64,000 bases of DNA from Actinobacillus seminis (GCF_002263215.1 NZ_NLFK01000002.1:124001-188000); one strand, 5' to 3'. Shown: positions 18,252-28,473, counted from the stretch's first letter. Notes: generated by a model from the sequence alone, not told the origin. A program made the numbers and translations.

Positions 18252-19292
18252 ATGAAAATAAAAGCAATTTCTTTTGTAATTTCGACCGCACTTTTAACCG
18301 CGGGTTTAGTATTTAGCGCACAAGCAAACGCGAAAGGGCGCTTGGTGATGTATTGTAGCGCGACCAATGAAATGTGCGAAGCGGAAGCCAATGCCTTTGG
18401 TGAAAAACATGATGTCAAAGTTTCTTTTATTCGTAACGGTTCGGGCAGTACCTTTGCCAAAATTGATGCGGAAAAAAATAATCCGCAAGCGGATGTTTGG
18501 TATGGTGGAACCTTGGATCCGCAATCACAAGCCGGGGAATTAGGCTTATTGGAAGCCTATCGTTCACCGAATGTGGATCAATTGGTAGAACGTTTCCAAG
18601 ATCCGGCAAAAGTAAAAGGCAACTTAAGTTCAGCAATTTATATGGGAATTTTAGGCTTCGGCGTTAACACTGAACGCTTGAAAAAACTCGGCATCACTGA
18701 AGTACCAAAATGCTGGAAAGATTTAACCGATCCGCGTCTGAAAGGTGAAATTCAAATTGCTGACCCGCAAAGCTCCGGCACCGCTTATACCGCCATCGCC
18801 ACTTTCGTCCAATTATGGGGTGAAGATGAAGCCTTTAATTACTTTAAACAATTACATCCAAATATTTCCCAATATACCAAATCAGGCATTGCACCTTCTC
18901 GTAACACTGCACGCGCTGAAACCACGGTAGGAATCGGTTTTTTACACGATTATGCGCTGGAAAAACAACATGGTGCGCCAATTGAAATGATTGTTCCTTG
19001 CGAAGGTACCGGTTATGAATTGGGTGGCGTTAGTATTATTAAAGGTGCGCGCAATATGGAGAATGCAAAATTATTTGTAGATTGGGCGTTATCCAAAGAA
19101 GGACAGGAAGCGGCATGGAAAAAAGGGAATTCACTTCAAACCTTAACCAATACTACCGCAGAACAGTCACCAACCGCCTTTGACCCGACAAAATTGACCC
19201 TAATCGACTACGATTTTGAAAAATTCGGCGCGGCTGATGAACGTAAGCGCTTGATTACAAAATGGGTTGATGAGATTAAATTAGCTAAATAA
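18252..19292 (+). CDS. afuA: AfuA periplasmic substrate-binding protein
   Basis: Periplasmic binding protein of the AfuABC importer. The 346-residue precursor has a cleavable signal peptide (MKIKAISFVISTALLTAGLV, cleavage after SAQANA). The mature start is KGRLVMYCSATNEMCEAEAN; other landmarks are the QADVWYGGTLDPQSQ segment and LGGVSIIKGARNMENAKLFVDWA near the C-terminus. The family was first annotated as a ferric iron binder. In Actinobacillus pleuropneumoniae AfuA was later shown to bind glucose-6-phosphate and related sugar phosphates. I favour sugar phosphate as the cargo, which fits the uhp genes elsewhere in the window and the CRP-like site upstream. Ribosome binding site GGAGG lies just before the ATG. 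Confidence 0.9.
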   Translation: MKIKAISFVISTALLTAGLVFSAQANAKGRLVMYCSATNEMCEAEANAFGEKHDVKVSFIRNGSGSTFAKIDAEKNNPQADVWYGGTLDPQSQAGELGLLEAYRSPNVDQLVERFQDPAKVKGNLSSAIYMGILGFGVNTERLKKLGITEVPKCWKDLTDPRLKGEIQIADPQSSGTAYTAIATFVQLWGEDEAFNYFKQLHPNISQYTKSGIAPSRNTARAETTVGIGFLHDYALEKQHGAPIEMIVPCEGTGYELGGVSIIKGARNMENAKLFVDWALSKEGQEAAWKKGNSLQTLTNTTAEQSPTAFDPTKLTLIDYDFEKFGAADERKRLITKWVDEIKLAK

Positions 19293-19303
19293 TCCTTATT
19301 ATG

Positions 19304-19328
19304 AGAATGTGGCTGTCCGTCACATTCT
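19304..19328 (+). promoter_or_regulatory. intercistronic hairpin between afuA and afuB
   Basis: Arms AGAATGTG and CACATTCT with a 9-nt loop, followed by the T-rich TTCTTTTCTTTCT. It starts 11 bp after afuA and probably lowers read-through, so that binding protein exceeds permease. Confidence 0.6.
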
Positions 19329-19351
19329 TTCTTTTCTTTCTGCGAGGCATT

Positions 19352-21409
19352 ATGAATTCCGCGAAATTACCAATTACACAAACATCCACTTTTTGGGTCA
19401 TTCTATCCCTGATTGCGTTTTTAATTCTTCCGTCCACCGCATTGGACTACGGATTATTCGAAAGTACCGGCGACGAATTTTGGGAGGCAATGGGATGGTC
19501 ATCGGTGAATCTTACCATCTTATGGTTTCTGCCGTTAATTCTCTTTTTATTTTTACCGCACTTTAAACTTTCGCAACAAAAACAAGCTAAAGTTGAATTA
19601 TCTTTGGTCGCTGCTATCGCTTTATTTTGTTTTATCAGCGCGACCATTTATAAAATCAGCATGGGATATTCGGTGATTATCCTGATAGCAACACTCACTG
19701 CATTGGCAACCTTATCACTGGCAAAATTAAAAATTATGCAAGGGGATAAGTTTATCCTTGCCTCACTTATCAGCATAATATTATTGATCTTTTTCTTTAT
19801 TGTTTATCCAACAATTGCTATTTTTGTCTCCATGTTTTACGACGGAGATATGTTTTCACCAAAACAAGTATTGCACATACTTAATCAGAATTACATTATT
19901 CGCGTTATCACAAATTCTCTTGCACTTTCCGGTTTTGTCGGTTTGGTTTCCACTGTTTTCGGTTTAGCTTTTGCATTATATACTACGCGAATTGCAAGAC
20001 GTACTGCATTTATTGGTAAAATCTTCTCCATTTTACCGATTGTCACACCGCCTTTCGTGGTGGGACTTGGTGTCACTTTGATGTTGGGAAGATCCGGTTA
20101 TGTCACTGAATTTTTAAGCAATCATTTCGGGTTTACGAATTACAACTGGCTCTATGGTTTTTCCGGTATTGCTATTGCGCAAATTCTAGCGTTCGCACCG
20201 ATTTCATTTATGATTTTAGACGGCGCGTTAAAATCTATCCATCCTTCAATTGAAGAAGCCTCTTATACATTGCGGGCAAATCGTTATCAAACGTTTTATT
20301 ACATTATTTTTCCACTTCTCCGCCCTGCATTAGCGAATTCATTCTTGATTGTATTTATCCAATCTTTAGCGGATTTTAGCAATCCGTTAGTGTTAGGCGG
20401 TAGCTTTGATGTTATCGCGACACAAATCTATTTCTATATTGCCGGTTCTCAATTGGATTATGCCTCTGCCAGTACACTAGGCTCCCTGTTATTAATTTTC
20501 TCCTTATTAATTTTCATTATTCAGTATGTCTGGATTGGGAATCGCTCTTACGTAACGGTTTCCGGTAAATCTTATCGAGGAGACGTACAAGAATTACCCA
20601 ATGGAGTCAAATATAGCATTATCTTCATGTTAGGATTTTGGATTATCTTCAACGTGGTACTTTATGGCAGCATTTTCTACGGTAGCTTTACGGTGAACTG
20701 GGGCGTTGACTATACTCTGACGCTAAAAAATTACACTATGATGTTCGGACAAGGATTTAGTGACGGCGCATGGCCATCACTCATTAATACAATAATCTAT
20801 GCGGCTATTGCCGCCCCATTAACGGCATTATTTGGCTTACTTATCGCCTATATTGTGGTGCGCAAAGATTTCCAAGGTAAAAAAACCTTAGAATTTTTGA
20901 CTATGCTGTGTTTTGCTGTCCCGGGAACCGTTGCCGGGGTATCTTATATCCTTGCGTTTAATAACGCACCAATGTATATCACAGGAACCGGTATCATCAT
21001 TATTATCTCAATGGTAATGCGCGATTTACCCATTGGAATGCGTGCAGCGATTGCCGGTCTTGGGCAACTGGATAAATCCCTTGATGAAGCCTCACTTTCA
21101 TTAAAAGGTTCTTCATTCAAAACAATCTGGTTTATCGTGTTCCCATTATTAAAACCGGCATTATTATCCGCCTTAGTCACCAGCTTCGTACGCGCCATGA
21201 CAACCGTAAGCGCAATTATTTTCTTGGTTACCGCCGATACACGCGTCGCAACCGCATATATTTTAAACCGTGTAGAAGACGGTGAATACGGTGTTGCCAT
21301 TGCTTACGGTTCAATCTTAATCGTAGTGATGATGGCAATTATCTTATTCTTCGACCGGATTGTCGGCGATACGCGTATCGCAAAATCTAAGGCGAAAAAA
21401 GCGGATTAA
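19352..21409 (+). CDS. afuB: AfuB two-domain ABC permease
   Basis: Membrane component of the importer, with both permease halves in one 685-residue chain. Each half has an EAA-type loop that contacts the ATPase: EEASYTLRANRYQTFYYIIF near residue 310 and DEASLSLKGSSFKTIWFIVF near 580. Hydrophobic segments fill the rest. The best start is the ATG at 19352, with GAGG eight bases upstream; the frame itself is open from 19301. It lies between afuA and afuC in one direction. The fused-permease layout matches FbpB/AfuB-type systems. Confidence 0.92.
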   Translation: MNSAKLPITQTSTFWVILSLIAFLILPSTALDYGLFESTGDEFWEAMGWSSVNLTILWFLPLILFLFLPHFKLSQQKQAKVELSLVAAIALFCFISATIYKISMGYSVIILIATLTALATLSLAKLKIMQGDKFILASLISIILLIFFFIVYPTIAIFVSMFYDGDMFSPKQVLHILNQNYIIRVITNSLALSGFVGLVSTVFGLAFALYTTRIARRTAFIGKIFSILPIVTPPFVVGLGVTLMLGRSGYVTEFLSNHFGFTNYNWLYGFSGIAIAQILAFAPISFMILDGALKSIHPSIEEASYTLRANRYQTFYYIIFPLLRPALANSFLIVFIQSLADFSNPLVLGGSFDVIATQIYFYIAGSQLDYASASTLGSLLLIFSLLIFIIQYVWIGNRSYVTVSGKSYRGDVQELPNGVKYSIIFMLGFWIIFNVVLYGSIFYGSFTVNWGVDYTLTLKNYTMMFGQGFSDGAWPSLINTIIYAAIAAPLTALFGLLIAYIVVRKDFQGKKTLEFLTMLCFAVPGTVAGVSYILAFNNAPMYITGTGIIIIISMVMRDLPIGMRAAIAGLGQLDKSLDEASLSLKGSSFKTIWFIVFPLLKPALLSALVTSFVRAMTTVSAIIFLVTADTRVATAYILNRVEDGEYGVAIAYGSILIVVMMAIILFFDRIVGDTRIAKSKAKKAD

Positions 21410-21516
21410 AATTGACCGCACTTTTATAAATGTAGGGGCAAATCACCTTTGTCCCGTAAATAAACATTGAAATAGGGTTAATGTAATTAGCTCCTACCAA
21501 AAGGCAGTAACAAATT

Positions 21517-22572
21517 ATGACAGTAAAAAACGATGATTTCCTAGTCTTAAAAAATATCACCAAAGCTTTCGGTAAAGCTGTGGTCATTGATAATTTGGAT
21601 TTGACAATTAAACGCGGCACGATGGTCACTTTATTGGGGCCGTCCGGTTGCGGTAAAACCACCGTTCTCCGTTTAGTGGCGGGGCTTGAAAGCCCAACAT
21701 CAGGGCAAATTTTTATTGATGGCGAAGATGTCACCAAATCGTCCATCCAAAACCGAGATATTTGTATTGTGTTCCAGTCCTATGCTCTTTTCCCCCATAT
21801 GTCCATTGGGGATAATGTCGGATACGGATTAAGAATGCAAGGCGTTGGCAGTGAAGAACGCAAACAACGTGTCAAAGAAGCCTTGGAATTAGTAGATTTA
21901 AGTGGCTTTGAAGATCGTTACGTGGATCAAATCTCCGGCGGTCAACAACAACGCGTTGCGCTCGCCCGTGCGTTAGTATTAAAACCGAAAGTGTTATTGT
22001 TTGATGAACCGCTAAGTAACTTAGACGCCAACTTACGTCGCTCCATGCGCGAAAAGATTCGCGAGTTGCAACAACGCTTAGGTATTACCAGCCTTTATGT
22101 GACTCACGATCAAACCGAAGCCTTTGCGGTTTCCGACGAAGTGATCGTTATGCACAAAGGGAAAATTATGCAAAAAGCGCCGGCAAAAGAGCTTTATTTG
22201 CATCCAAACTCTCTTTTTTTAGCGAATTTCATGGGCGAAAGTAGCATTTTTGACGGTTATTTGCAACAAAATCAAGTCACCGTCAACGGTTATCAATTTC
22301 CATTGTCGGAGAGTCAACAATTTGGTTTACCGGATGGTGAGTGCTTAGTGGGTCTTCGCCCAGAAGCCATCACCTTGCAAGCGACAGGTGATAGCGCGCA
22401 ACGTTGTGAAATAAAAAATTCAGTATATATGGGAAATCACTGGGAAATTATCGCCGATTGGGGAGGTAAAGATCTGTTGATTAACGCAACCCCTGATAAT
22501 TTCAATCCAACCTTAAACGAGGCATATATTCACTTAGCCGAACATGGAGTCTTTTTGTTGAAAAAAGAATAA
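21517..22572 (+). CDS. afuC: AfuC ABC transporter ATPase
   Basis: ATP-hydrolysing subunit that drives the AfuB permease from the cytoplasmic side. Walker [10 protein letters not shown] is near residue 40, the Q-loop is [11 protein letters not shown], the signature is [15 protein letters not shown], Walker B is [12 protein letters not shown] and the switch is YVTHDQTEA. The 351-residue length includes a C-terminal regulatory (TOBE-like) region with [12 protein letters not shown]. It follows afuB by 107 bp that hold an uptake sequence and no clear terminator, so it is probably co-transcribed. Confidence 0.93.
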   Translation: MTVKNDDFLVLKNITKAFGKAVVIDNLDLTIKRGTMVTLLGPSGCGKTTVLRLVAGLESPTSGQIFIDGEDVTKSSIQNRDICIVFQSYALFPHMSIGDNVGYGLRMQGVGSEERKQRVKEALELVDLSGFEDRYVDQISGGQQQRVALARALVLKPKVLLFDEPLSNLDANLRRSMREKIRELQQRLGITSLYVTHDQTEAFAVSDEVIVMHKGKIMQKAPAKELYLHPNSLFLANFMGESSIFDGYLQQNQVTVNGYQFPLSESQQFGLPDGECLVGLRPEAITLQATGDSAQRCEIKNSVYMGNHWEIIADWGGKDLLINATPDNFNPTLNEAYIHLAEHGVFLLKKE

Positions 22573-22609
22573 GTTAATCACCCAGTAATCAATAAAATTG
22601 TGGTTATTT

Positions 22610-22965
22610 TGATCTGCCCCCAAAAGTTGGTCTCACTTTCCAATTGATTAAGGTGCAGATTTTTATGGCTGAATACAAACAAGCATCCAAACAGAAAGCC
22701 GTGAATTTCTATTTCAAACATCACAAAAATCCTTCGCTCACGCTTCGACATTTTAATTTATCTAATAAAACCGTTAGACTTGAGATTTCTCAATATAAGT
22801 ACTTAGACGTTAGCGGTTCTGTATTGCAAAATGTGTTTATGCATTACCAAATGCAAAGTTATCAAGGTTTCTCAGCAAGACGGCGGATAAAACTAAAAAG
22901 ACTGAGTCTGATAAAATATCAAGATCAGTCCTTTGAATAACTGTTCAACTTTTTGGGGTGGGTCA
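22610..22965 (+). mobile_element. 356-bp IS3-family deletion remnant with terminal inverted repeats
   Basis: The ends are imperfect inverted repeats beginning TG and ending CA: left TGATCTGCCCCCAAAAGTTG, right (reverse complement) TGACCCACCCCAAAAAGTTG. Inside, 22665-22800 encodes the start of an IS3-type OrfA helix-turn-helix protein (MAEYKQASKQKAVNFYF, SLTLRHFNLSNKTV). The similarity then stops and unrelated or degenerate codons follow, so almost all of the transposase is gone. I saw no target-site duplication. The frame 22644-22940 is therefore not annotated as a gene. Confidence 0.75.
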
Positions 22966-23014
22966 AAAATTTGATTATTTCTGACCGCACTTTTATTTTG
23001 GCTTAATTCAAGGG

Positions 23015-23899
23015 TTACTTAGGCGCTCGCATAAAGCGGAAGAATTCGCTATTCGGTTTTAATATCATCAAATTATCCGAGCCGGCAAAGCTATTTTCGT
23101 AGGCTTTCATGCTTCTGACGAAACTATAAAACTCCGGTTCATGGCTGAACGCGTCGCTGTATAATTTCGCTGCTGTCGCATCTCCGGCACCGCGCAATTC
23201 TTGAGCGGTTTTACCCGCATTAGCTAAAATTAACGTTACTTTACGATCCACATCCGCTTGAATAAACGCCGCTTTTTCTTTTCCTTGTGAACGGTGTTCA
23301 CGCGCGACCGCATCACGTTCTGCGCGCATCCGTTGGTAAATCGACGAAGAAACTTCATCCGGTAAGTTGATTTGTTTTACGCGTACGTCAATCACTTCAA
23401 TCCCCAATTCAGAAGTGCTGTCCGATCCTGTATTAAGGGCGGTTTTTGCTCCTGCCATTAATTCACCACGCGTACCGGAAACGATATCTTTAATCGTGCG
23501 GGAACCAATTTCTGAACGTAAGCGGTCGTTAACTTTACGACGCAACAAATTAGATGCTTGAGCATAATCACCACCACCGGTGGCAGTATAAAAACGTCCG
23601 AAATCGCTGATTCGCCATTTCACATAGGAATCTACCAACAAGTCTTTTTTCTCAACGGTAACAAAGCGATCGGCTTCACCATCAAGGGTACGAATACGCG
23701 CATCTAAGACTTTGATATTGTCAATAAACGGAATTTTAAAATGCAAACCCGGGTTATACACCACCACTTTGTTATCTGCATCACGTTGTACTTTGCCAAA
23801 ACGCAACATAATCCCGCGGCTACCCTCATATACAATCACGATACTCGAGTAAATCAAGGCGATTAATACAATAATGACTGGAGTTAAAAATTTACGCAT
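23015..23899 (-). CDS. hflC: HflC, FtsH protease modulator
   Basis: Inner-membrane SPFH-domain protein that forms the HflKC cage around the FtsH protease. The 294-residue chain has an N-terminal membrane anchor (VIIVLIALIYSSIVIVYEG) and an SPFH domain with LRFGKVQRD, VVYNPGLHFKIPFID near residues 48-62 and ARIRTLDGEADRFVTVEKKD. It ends in a helical region rich in Ala/Arg (RMRAERDAVAREHRSQGKEK). Its ATG overlaps the hflK stop by one base (TAATG), so the two are co-translated. Confidence 0.96.
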   Translation of the reverse strand: MRKFLTPVIIVLIALIYSSIVIVYEGSRGIMLRFGKVQRDADNKVVVYNPGLHFKIPFIDNIKVLDARIRTLDGEADRFVTVEKKDLLVDSYVKWRISDFGRFYTATGGGDYAQASNLLRRKVNDRLRSEIGSRTIKDIVSGTRGELMAGAKTALNTGSDSTSELGIEVIDVRVKQINLPDEVSSSIYQRMRAERDAVAREHRSQGKEKAAFIQADVDRKVTLILANAGKTAQELRGAGDATAAKLYSDAFSHEPEFYSFVRSMKAYENSFAGSDNLMILKPNSEFFRFMRAPK

Positions 23900-25152
23900 T
23901 AGTTAAATCTCCCTTGACGACCTTCAATAGTTTGTGGTTTTTCCATCGATGCCGGCACTTCTGAAATCGTACGAGAATTAACCGCACTTTGTACCCTGGA
24001 CGATGTGGCTTGCGGTGCCGTTAACGTTGCTTTTGGCGCTGCTTTAGTGCGCAAAATCTGTTCCAAAGGTAATACGGTTAAATTATTCCCATTACTCTCA
24101 TCCAACATCACTTTCGGCGTATTCGCCATCACTTTTTCCATGGTTTGAATATACAAACGTTCGCGCAATAAATCCGGCGCAGCTTTAAATTCCGGCAACA
24201 AACGCTGGAAGCGTTCCACTTCCCCTTGTGCATTCAATACCACTTGCTCTTTATAGGCAGTAGCTTCTTCCACTATACGTTGAGCATCTCCACGCGCACG
24301 CGGTTCTTGTTCACGTGCATAGGCTTCCGCTTCGCGAATATAGCGTTGTTCATCTTCTTGCGCTTTAATTGCATCATCAAATGCAGCTTTTACTTCTTCC
24401 GGCGGGCGCGCTGATTGGAAGTTCACATCTAACACTTCCAGACCCATGTCATAGGAGGCGATAATTTCATTTAAGGCTTTCCACGTATTTTCACGCACAA
24501 TTGCACGCCCCGTGGTTAAAATATCATCCATTGTCATGTGACCTATCACATAGCGAAGTGCACTATCCGTCGCCTGGTTTAAACTGTCATTTGCATTAGT
24601 AACGCTAAACAAATATTTAGCGGGATCTTGCACCCGATACTGCACCGTCATTTCCACGCGTACCATATTTTCATCTTGAGTCAACATTGAGCCTTGCGTT
24701 CTTAATTCTTTAACTTGCTCTACATTAATCGGAATCACACGATCAACAAAGGTCGGTTTCCAGTTCAACCCCGGTTGTACGATAGCGTGTAACTGACCAA
24801 AACGGGTTACCACACCACGTTCCGCTTCTTTTACCGTATAAAGCCCGCTCACGCCCCAAATAATCGCACCGGCAATAGCCACAATCGGCAACAACTTAGT
24901 TGGATTAAAACCTTGACTGCCGCCATTATTACCTTGACCACCCGATTTATTGCAGCCCAATTTGCGTAATAAATTATTGAATACATCTTCAATATCTGGC
25001 GGCGACTGCTCTTTGCGTCCTTGCGAAGAAGAACCATCTTGTGAGCTTGACCAACTTGGCTTTTGATCATTCTTAGGTTGATTATTTTCAGGCTTTGATT
25101 GCCCACTCCCCGGTCTGCTCCAAGGATCTTGATCTGAACTGTTTAATGACAT
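23899..25152 (-). CDS. hflK: HflK, FtsH protease modulator
   Basis: Partner of HflC. The 417-residue protein has a glycine/serine/glutamine-rich cytoplasmic start (DPWSRPGSGQSKPENNQ), a membrane segment (LLPIVAIAGAIIWGVSGLY at about 87-105), an SPFH domain (ERGVVTRFGQLHAIVQPGLN) and a long helical stretch (QEDEQRYIREAEAYAREQEP). The ATG at 25152 is preceded by GGAGAAAAT. It is transcribed first, before hflC. Confidence 0.96.
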   Translation of the reverse strand: MSLNSSDQDPWSRPGSGQSKPENNQPKNDQKPSWSSSQDGSSSQGRKEQSPPDIEDVFNNLLRKLGCNKSGGQGNNGGSQGFNPTKLLPIVAIAGAIIWGVSGLYTVKEAERGVVTRFGQLHAIVQPGLNWKPTFVDRVIPINVEQVKELRTQGSMLTQDENMVRVEMTVQYRVQDPAKYLFSVTNANDSLNQATDSALRYVIGHMTMDDILTTGRAIVRENTWKALNEIIASYDMGLEVLDVNFQSARPPEEVKAAFDDAIKAQEDEQRYIREAEAYAREQEPRARGDAQRIVEEATAYKEQVVLNAQGEVERFQRLLPEFKAAPDLLRERLYIQTMEKVMANTPKVMLDESNGNNLTVLPLEQILRTKAAPKATLTAPQATSSRVQSAVNSRTISEVPASMEKPQTIEGRQGRFN

Positions 25153-25238
25153 TATTTTCTCCGTTTGTCAAAAAATTGTTACAAGTCTAAACAAAATCTA
25201 GTGCTAAGTCTAATCTATTTGAGGGTATTTTTACGATT

Positions 25239-25991
25239 TTAAAGGGAAAGTAGTAAAATATTTTTGTTTTTATTCACCGCATAAATCAGTGGTGCATGAA
25301 GATCTTTTTTGACCAATTTTTCGCCATTCCACGCTAAACATAGCACACAATGCCCAACAGAAGAAAATGAGGAAGAAATAAAAAGTGCCAAGTAAAAAGG
25401 CAATTTCGCACTAAACAACAACTGACCGGGCGGGCAATATGCCGAATGCAGTTGTAATCCTATGGGATCATGACAAACTTCGGATAATTTCACAATGCCC
25501 ACGCCTTGCGATTTCAACAACGCCTCGCGTCCGCACCAAATTTGATAAAATGCCGCCTCCGAGTCATCTTGCCGCGTAAACCATTCTAGCTCCGAAGGTG
25601 CAGCAAAATGTTGTAAAAGCGCGGTGAAATTGCGTGCTTTTTTAGGAAATTCAATATCAATTCCAACCGCACTTTGCCCATGTTCAACCGTATGCAGCGC
25701 CACCGCAACCCAATCATCAGAATGACTTATATTAAAATCAAGCCCGTTGATTGGAAGAAATGGGCGCCCAGTTGCGCTGCGGGCAAGCTGCTTTAATATT
25801 TGCACATCAACATTGGCTTGTTGTAACAATTGATATAATAAAAAATGTGCCAAACGTCGGCATTGGTGACGTTGTAAAACCCGCGCATTACCGCGAGGAA
25901 CCTGTTGCAAATAATCAGGAATAAGCGCCGAGGGCAATTGCGCAAAAGGATAGGGTTGTCGAATATTGGCGTAGGCGAATAAGGTCGTCAT
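25239..25991 (-). CDS. 4'-phosphopantetheinyl transferase (Sfp type)
   Basis: Transfers the phosphopantetheine arm of CoA to carrier proteins. The 250-residue size is that of the Sfp group rather than the short AcpS group. The magnesium-binding motif GIDIE lies at about residue 114, and the second motif, IWCGREALLKSQGVGI, at about 165. RPFLPINGLDFNISHSDDW is the usual substrate-site stretch. Haemophilus has a homologue next to hflK, and in that genus the Sfp-type enzyme is believed to serve fatty-acid ACP. I see no acpS in this window, so the same may apply here. Confidence 0.88.
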   Translation of the reverse strand: MTTLFAYANIRQPYPFAQLPSALIPDYLQQVPRGNARVLQRHQCRRLAHFLLYQLLQQANVDVQILKQLARSATGRPFLPINGLDFNISHSDDWVAVALHTVEHGQSAVGIDIEFPKKARNFTALLQHFAAPSELEWFTRQDDSEAAFYQIWCGREALLKSQGVGIVKLSEVCHDPIGLQLHSAYCPPGQLLFSAKLPFYLALFISSSFSSVGHCVLCLAWNGEKLVKKDLHAPLIYAVNKNKNILLLSL

Positions 25992-25999
25992 AATATAAA

Positions 26000-26029
26000 A
26001 ATAAAAGCCGGAAAAATCTGGCTTTTATT
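26000..26029 (-). terminator. terminator of the small lipoprotein gene
   Basis: Stem AATAAAAGCC / GGCTTTTATT with a 10-nt loop. On the minus strand it is followed by TTTATATT. It lies between the lipoprotein stop and the PPTase start. Confidence 0.65.
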
Positions 26030-26085
26030 ATAGAGGGATAATAGAATTTTTGATAACGGTTTTACACTGCAACGAACTTTTTGCC

Positions 26086-26346
26086 CTAATATTTCGCCAA
26101 TTGCGCTAATCTAACGGAACAAATGCGTTCTTGTTGTTCTACAGATATTTTACTTAATTGATGTCTGCTATTGGCAAAATTTGCTTTCATGGCGGTCAAC
26201 TCCGCTTCCGGTAAGGTAGACTGCGCCACACTATTGTCAATATATTTAAAATAGGTTTGGCAACTCAGCGATAATTTTTCTGCGTTAAGGCTCATTACGG
26301 AACAAGCCGATGATAACAGCGGAAGCACGAACAGCAGTTTTTTCAT
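26086..26346 (-). CDS. small secreted lipoprotein (DUF5339-like)
   Basis: An 86-residue protein with a lipoprotein signal MKKLLFVLPLLSSACS; the lipobox is SSAC with Cys at residue 15. The mature part of about 70 residues has two further cysteines (LSCQTYF, ERICSVRL), which probably form a disulfide. It resembles the small Pasteurellaceae lipoproteins grouped as DUF5339, whose function is unknown. It is flanked by terminators on both sides, so it forms its own transcript. The family name is from memory. Confidence 0.7.
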   Translation of the reverse strand: MKKLLFVLPLLSSACSVMSLNAEKLSLSCQTYFKYIDNSVAQSTLPEAELTAMKANFANSRHQLSKISVEQQERICSVRLAQLAKY

Positions 26347-26366
26347 AAGTTATCCTTAAATAAAAA

Positions 26367-26407
26367 AACGGTTATCGCGCTTAAATCAATGCTCCGCGAT
26401 AACCGTT
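26367..26407 (-). terminator. strong terminator of htpG
   Basis: A 13-bp perfect stem AACGGTTATCGCG / CGCGATAACCGTT. On the minus strand it is followed by seven T. It starts 19 bp after the htpG stop. Confidence 0.88.
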
Positions 26408-26425
26408 ACATTCTAACCTAAATTT

Positions 26426-28306
26426 TTAAGATAACAAACGATTTACACGTTTAATAAACGCCATCGGATTTTCCAATGCGCCACGCTCTGCCAACATTGC
26501 TTGCTCCAACAACAATTCCATCCAATCGGCAAATTGTTCCTCGTCAGCAATATCCGCCACTTTTTTCACCAACGCGTGTTCCGGGTTTAATTCAAAGGTA
26601 TATTTCACTTCCGGCACCGCCTGTCCCGCAGCAGCAAATAATTTTGCCATTTGCGTGGTCATTTGGTCATTATCTGTGGATACTACCGCCGGCGTATCAG
26701 TCAAACGGTGCGTCAAACGTACTTCTTTTACGCGTTCACCCAATAAAGTTTTCACCCGTTCAATAAATGAACCAAAGGCTTCATCTTGCGCTTTTTGCTC
26801 GCTTTCCTCTTTATCCGCCAAATCGCCCAAATCCAAATCCGCTTTGCTAATCGTTTGCAACGCTTTTCCGTCAAATTCGGTCAAATAGCTCAACATCCAT
26901 TCATCAATGCGATCGGATAATAACAACACTTCAATGCCTTTTTTATTGAAAAGCTCTAAATGTGGCGAGTTTTTCGCTGCTACATAGCTGTCGGCAGTAA
27001 TATAATAAATCGCTTTTTGCCCCTCTTTCATGCGTGATACATAATCTTCCAATGAAACAGATTGCTCGCTGCTGTCATTATGTGTCGAAGCAAAACGCAA
27101 TAATTTCGCAATACTTTCTTTATTGGCAAAATCCTCCGCCGGTCCTTCTTTTAACACCAAACCGAATTCACGCCAAAATTGTGCATATTTTTCTTTGTCA
27201 TCTTTCGCCAATTTTTCCAACATTTGCAAGGAACGTTTGGTCAATGCCTTACGCAATGCCGCGGTCACTTTATTATCTTGCAAAATTTCGCGCGATACAT
27301 TTAATGGTAAATCGTTGCTATCAATTAACCCGCGCATAAAACGCAGATAATTCGGCATAAATTGTTCCGCATCATCCATAATAAACACGCGTTGTACATA
27401 AAGTTTTAACCCGTGTTTATGCTCGCGATTAAACAAATCCCAAGGCGCTTTTGCCGGCACATATAAAAGACTGGTATATTCTTGATTCCCTTCAACTTTA
27501 TTATGTGCCCATAACAACGGATCGGCAAAATCATGGCTTAAATGTTTATAAAACTCTTGATATTCCTCATCAGAAATCTCGCCTTTAGCGCGCGTCCAAA
27601 GGGCTTGCGCTTTGTTAATTTTTTCCCATTTAACACCGCTTTCTTTACCGTCTTCGCCATATTCTTTGGTTAAAATTTCTACCGGCAAGCCAATATGATC
27701 GGAATATTTGCTGATGATGTCACGCAAACGCCATTCATTTAAAAATTCTTTTTCATCTTCGCGCAAATGCAAAGTAATTTCCGTACCGCGTTCTTTTTTC
27801 TCAATATCCGCAACCGAATATTCACCTTCGCCTGCCGATTCCCAAAGTACGCCATGTTCTGCGCTTTCGCCTGCTGCACGCGTTTTCACGCTCACTTTAT
27901 CTGCCACAATAAACGCGGAATAAAAACCCACCCCAAATTGCCCGATCAACTGACTGTCTTTAGCTTGATCTTGCCCAAGTGCGGTCAAAAATTCTTTCGT
28001 TCCGGATTTAGCAATGGTTCCCAAATGATCAATTGCCTGTTCGCGCGTCATCCCAATTCCGTTATCACTGATGGTCAACGTGCCTTTATCCGCATCAAAT
28101 TGAATGCGTACTTTTAAATCTCCGTCGCCCTCGTATAATTCCGGTTGTGACAACGCTTTAAAACGCAATTTATCTGCCGCATCAGAGGCGTTAGAAATTA
28201 ATTCGCGCAAGAAAATCTCTTTGTTGGAATAAAGCGAATGGATCATTAATTGAAGCAATTGTTTCACTTCGGATTGAAAACCGCGTGTTTCTTGATTTTG
28301 TGCCAT
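26426..28306 (-). CDS. htpG: HtpG, Hsp90-family chaperone
   Basis: ATP-dependent cytoplasmic chaperone. The 626-residue protein has all GHKL ATPase motifs: [15 protein letters not shown] near residue 33, [13 protein letters not shown] near 77, [17 protein letters not shown] near 119 and GTEITLHL. The middle domain has [11 protein letters not shown] and [11 protein letters not shown]. The C-terminal dimerisation region is complete. The start [20 protein letters not shown] is typical, with GGAAATAATT before the ATG. Monocistronic, with a strong terminator. Confidence 0.98.
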   Translation of the reverse strand: MAQNQETRGFQSEVKQLLQLMIHSLYSNKEIFLRELISNASDAADKLRFKALSQPELYEGDGDLKVRIQFDADKGTLTISDNGIGMTREQAIDHLGTIAKSGTKEFLTALGQDQAKDSQLIGQFGVGFYSAFIVADKVSVKTRAAGESAEHGVLWESAGEGEYSVADIEKKERGTEITLHLREDEKEFLNEWRLRDIISKYSDHIGLPVEILTKEYGEDGKESGVKWEKINKAQALWTRAKGEISDEEYQEFYKHLSHDFADPLLWAHNKVEGNQEYTSLLYVPAKAPWDLFNREHKHGLKLYVQRVFIMDDAEQFMPNYLRFMRGLIDSNDLPLNVSREILQDNKVTAALRKALTKRSLQMLEKLAKDDKEKYAQFWREFGLVLKEGPAEDFANKESIAKLLRFASTHNDSSEQSVSLEDYVSRMKEGQKAIYYITADSYVAAKNSPHLELFNKKGIEVLLLSDRIDEWMLSYLTEFDGKALQTISKADLDLGDLADKEESEQKAQDEAFGSFIERVKTLLGERVKEVRLTHRLTDTPAVVSTDNDQMTTQMAKLFAAAGQAVPEVKYTFELNPEHALVKKVADIADEEQFADWMELLLEQAMLAERGALENPMAFIKRVNRLLS

Positions 28307-28409
28307 AATTATTTCCTTTTTTCAAATTACTACTCATTTTTAACATGAACAGCTTTGATATAAGTACACAAACGGAAATTTCAAGTAAGGTAGGATTTTT
28401 TTTCACAAA

Positions 28410-28451
28410 AAAGTGCGGTTAAAACTTGAATATTTTTTTTCACCGCACTTT
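28410..28451 (-). terminator. inverted uptake-sequence pair, probable terminator of the Opa-like gene
   Basis: AAAGTGCGGT and ACCGCACTTT face each other over a 22-nt loop. The pair lies just after the stop codon of the Opa-like gene. Paired uptake sequences often serve as terminators in this family. Confidence 0.6.
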
Positions 28452-28473
28452 ATCAAAAAAGACAAGTCAATAA

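Noticed and set aside
22644-22940. A 98-codon open frame between afuC and hflC
   Set aside because: It lies wholly between IS3-type terminal inverted repeats and only its first third resembles a transposase OrfA; it is a deletion product, not a gene.
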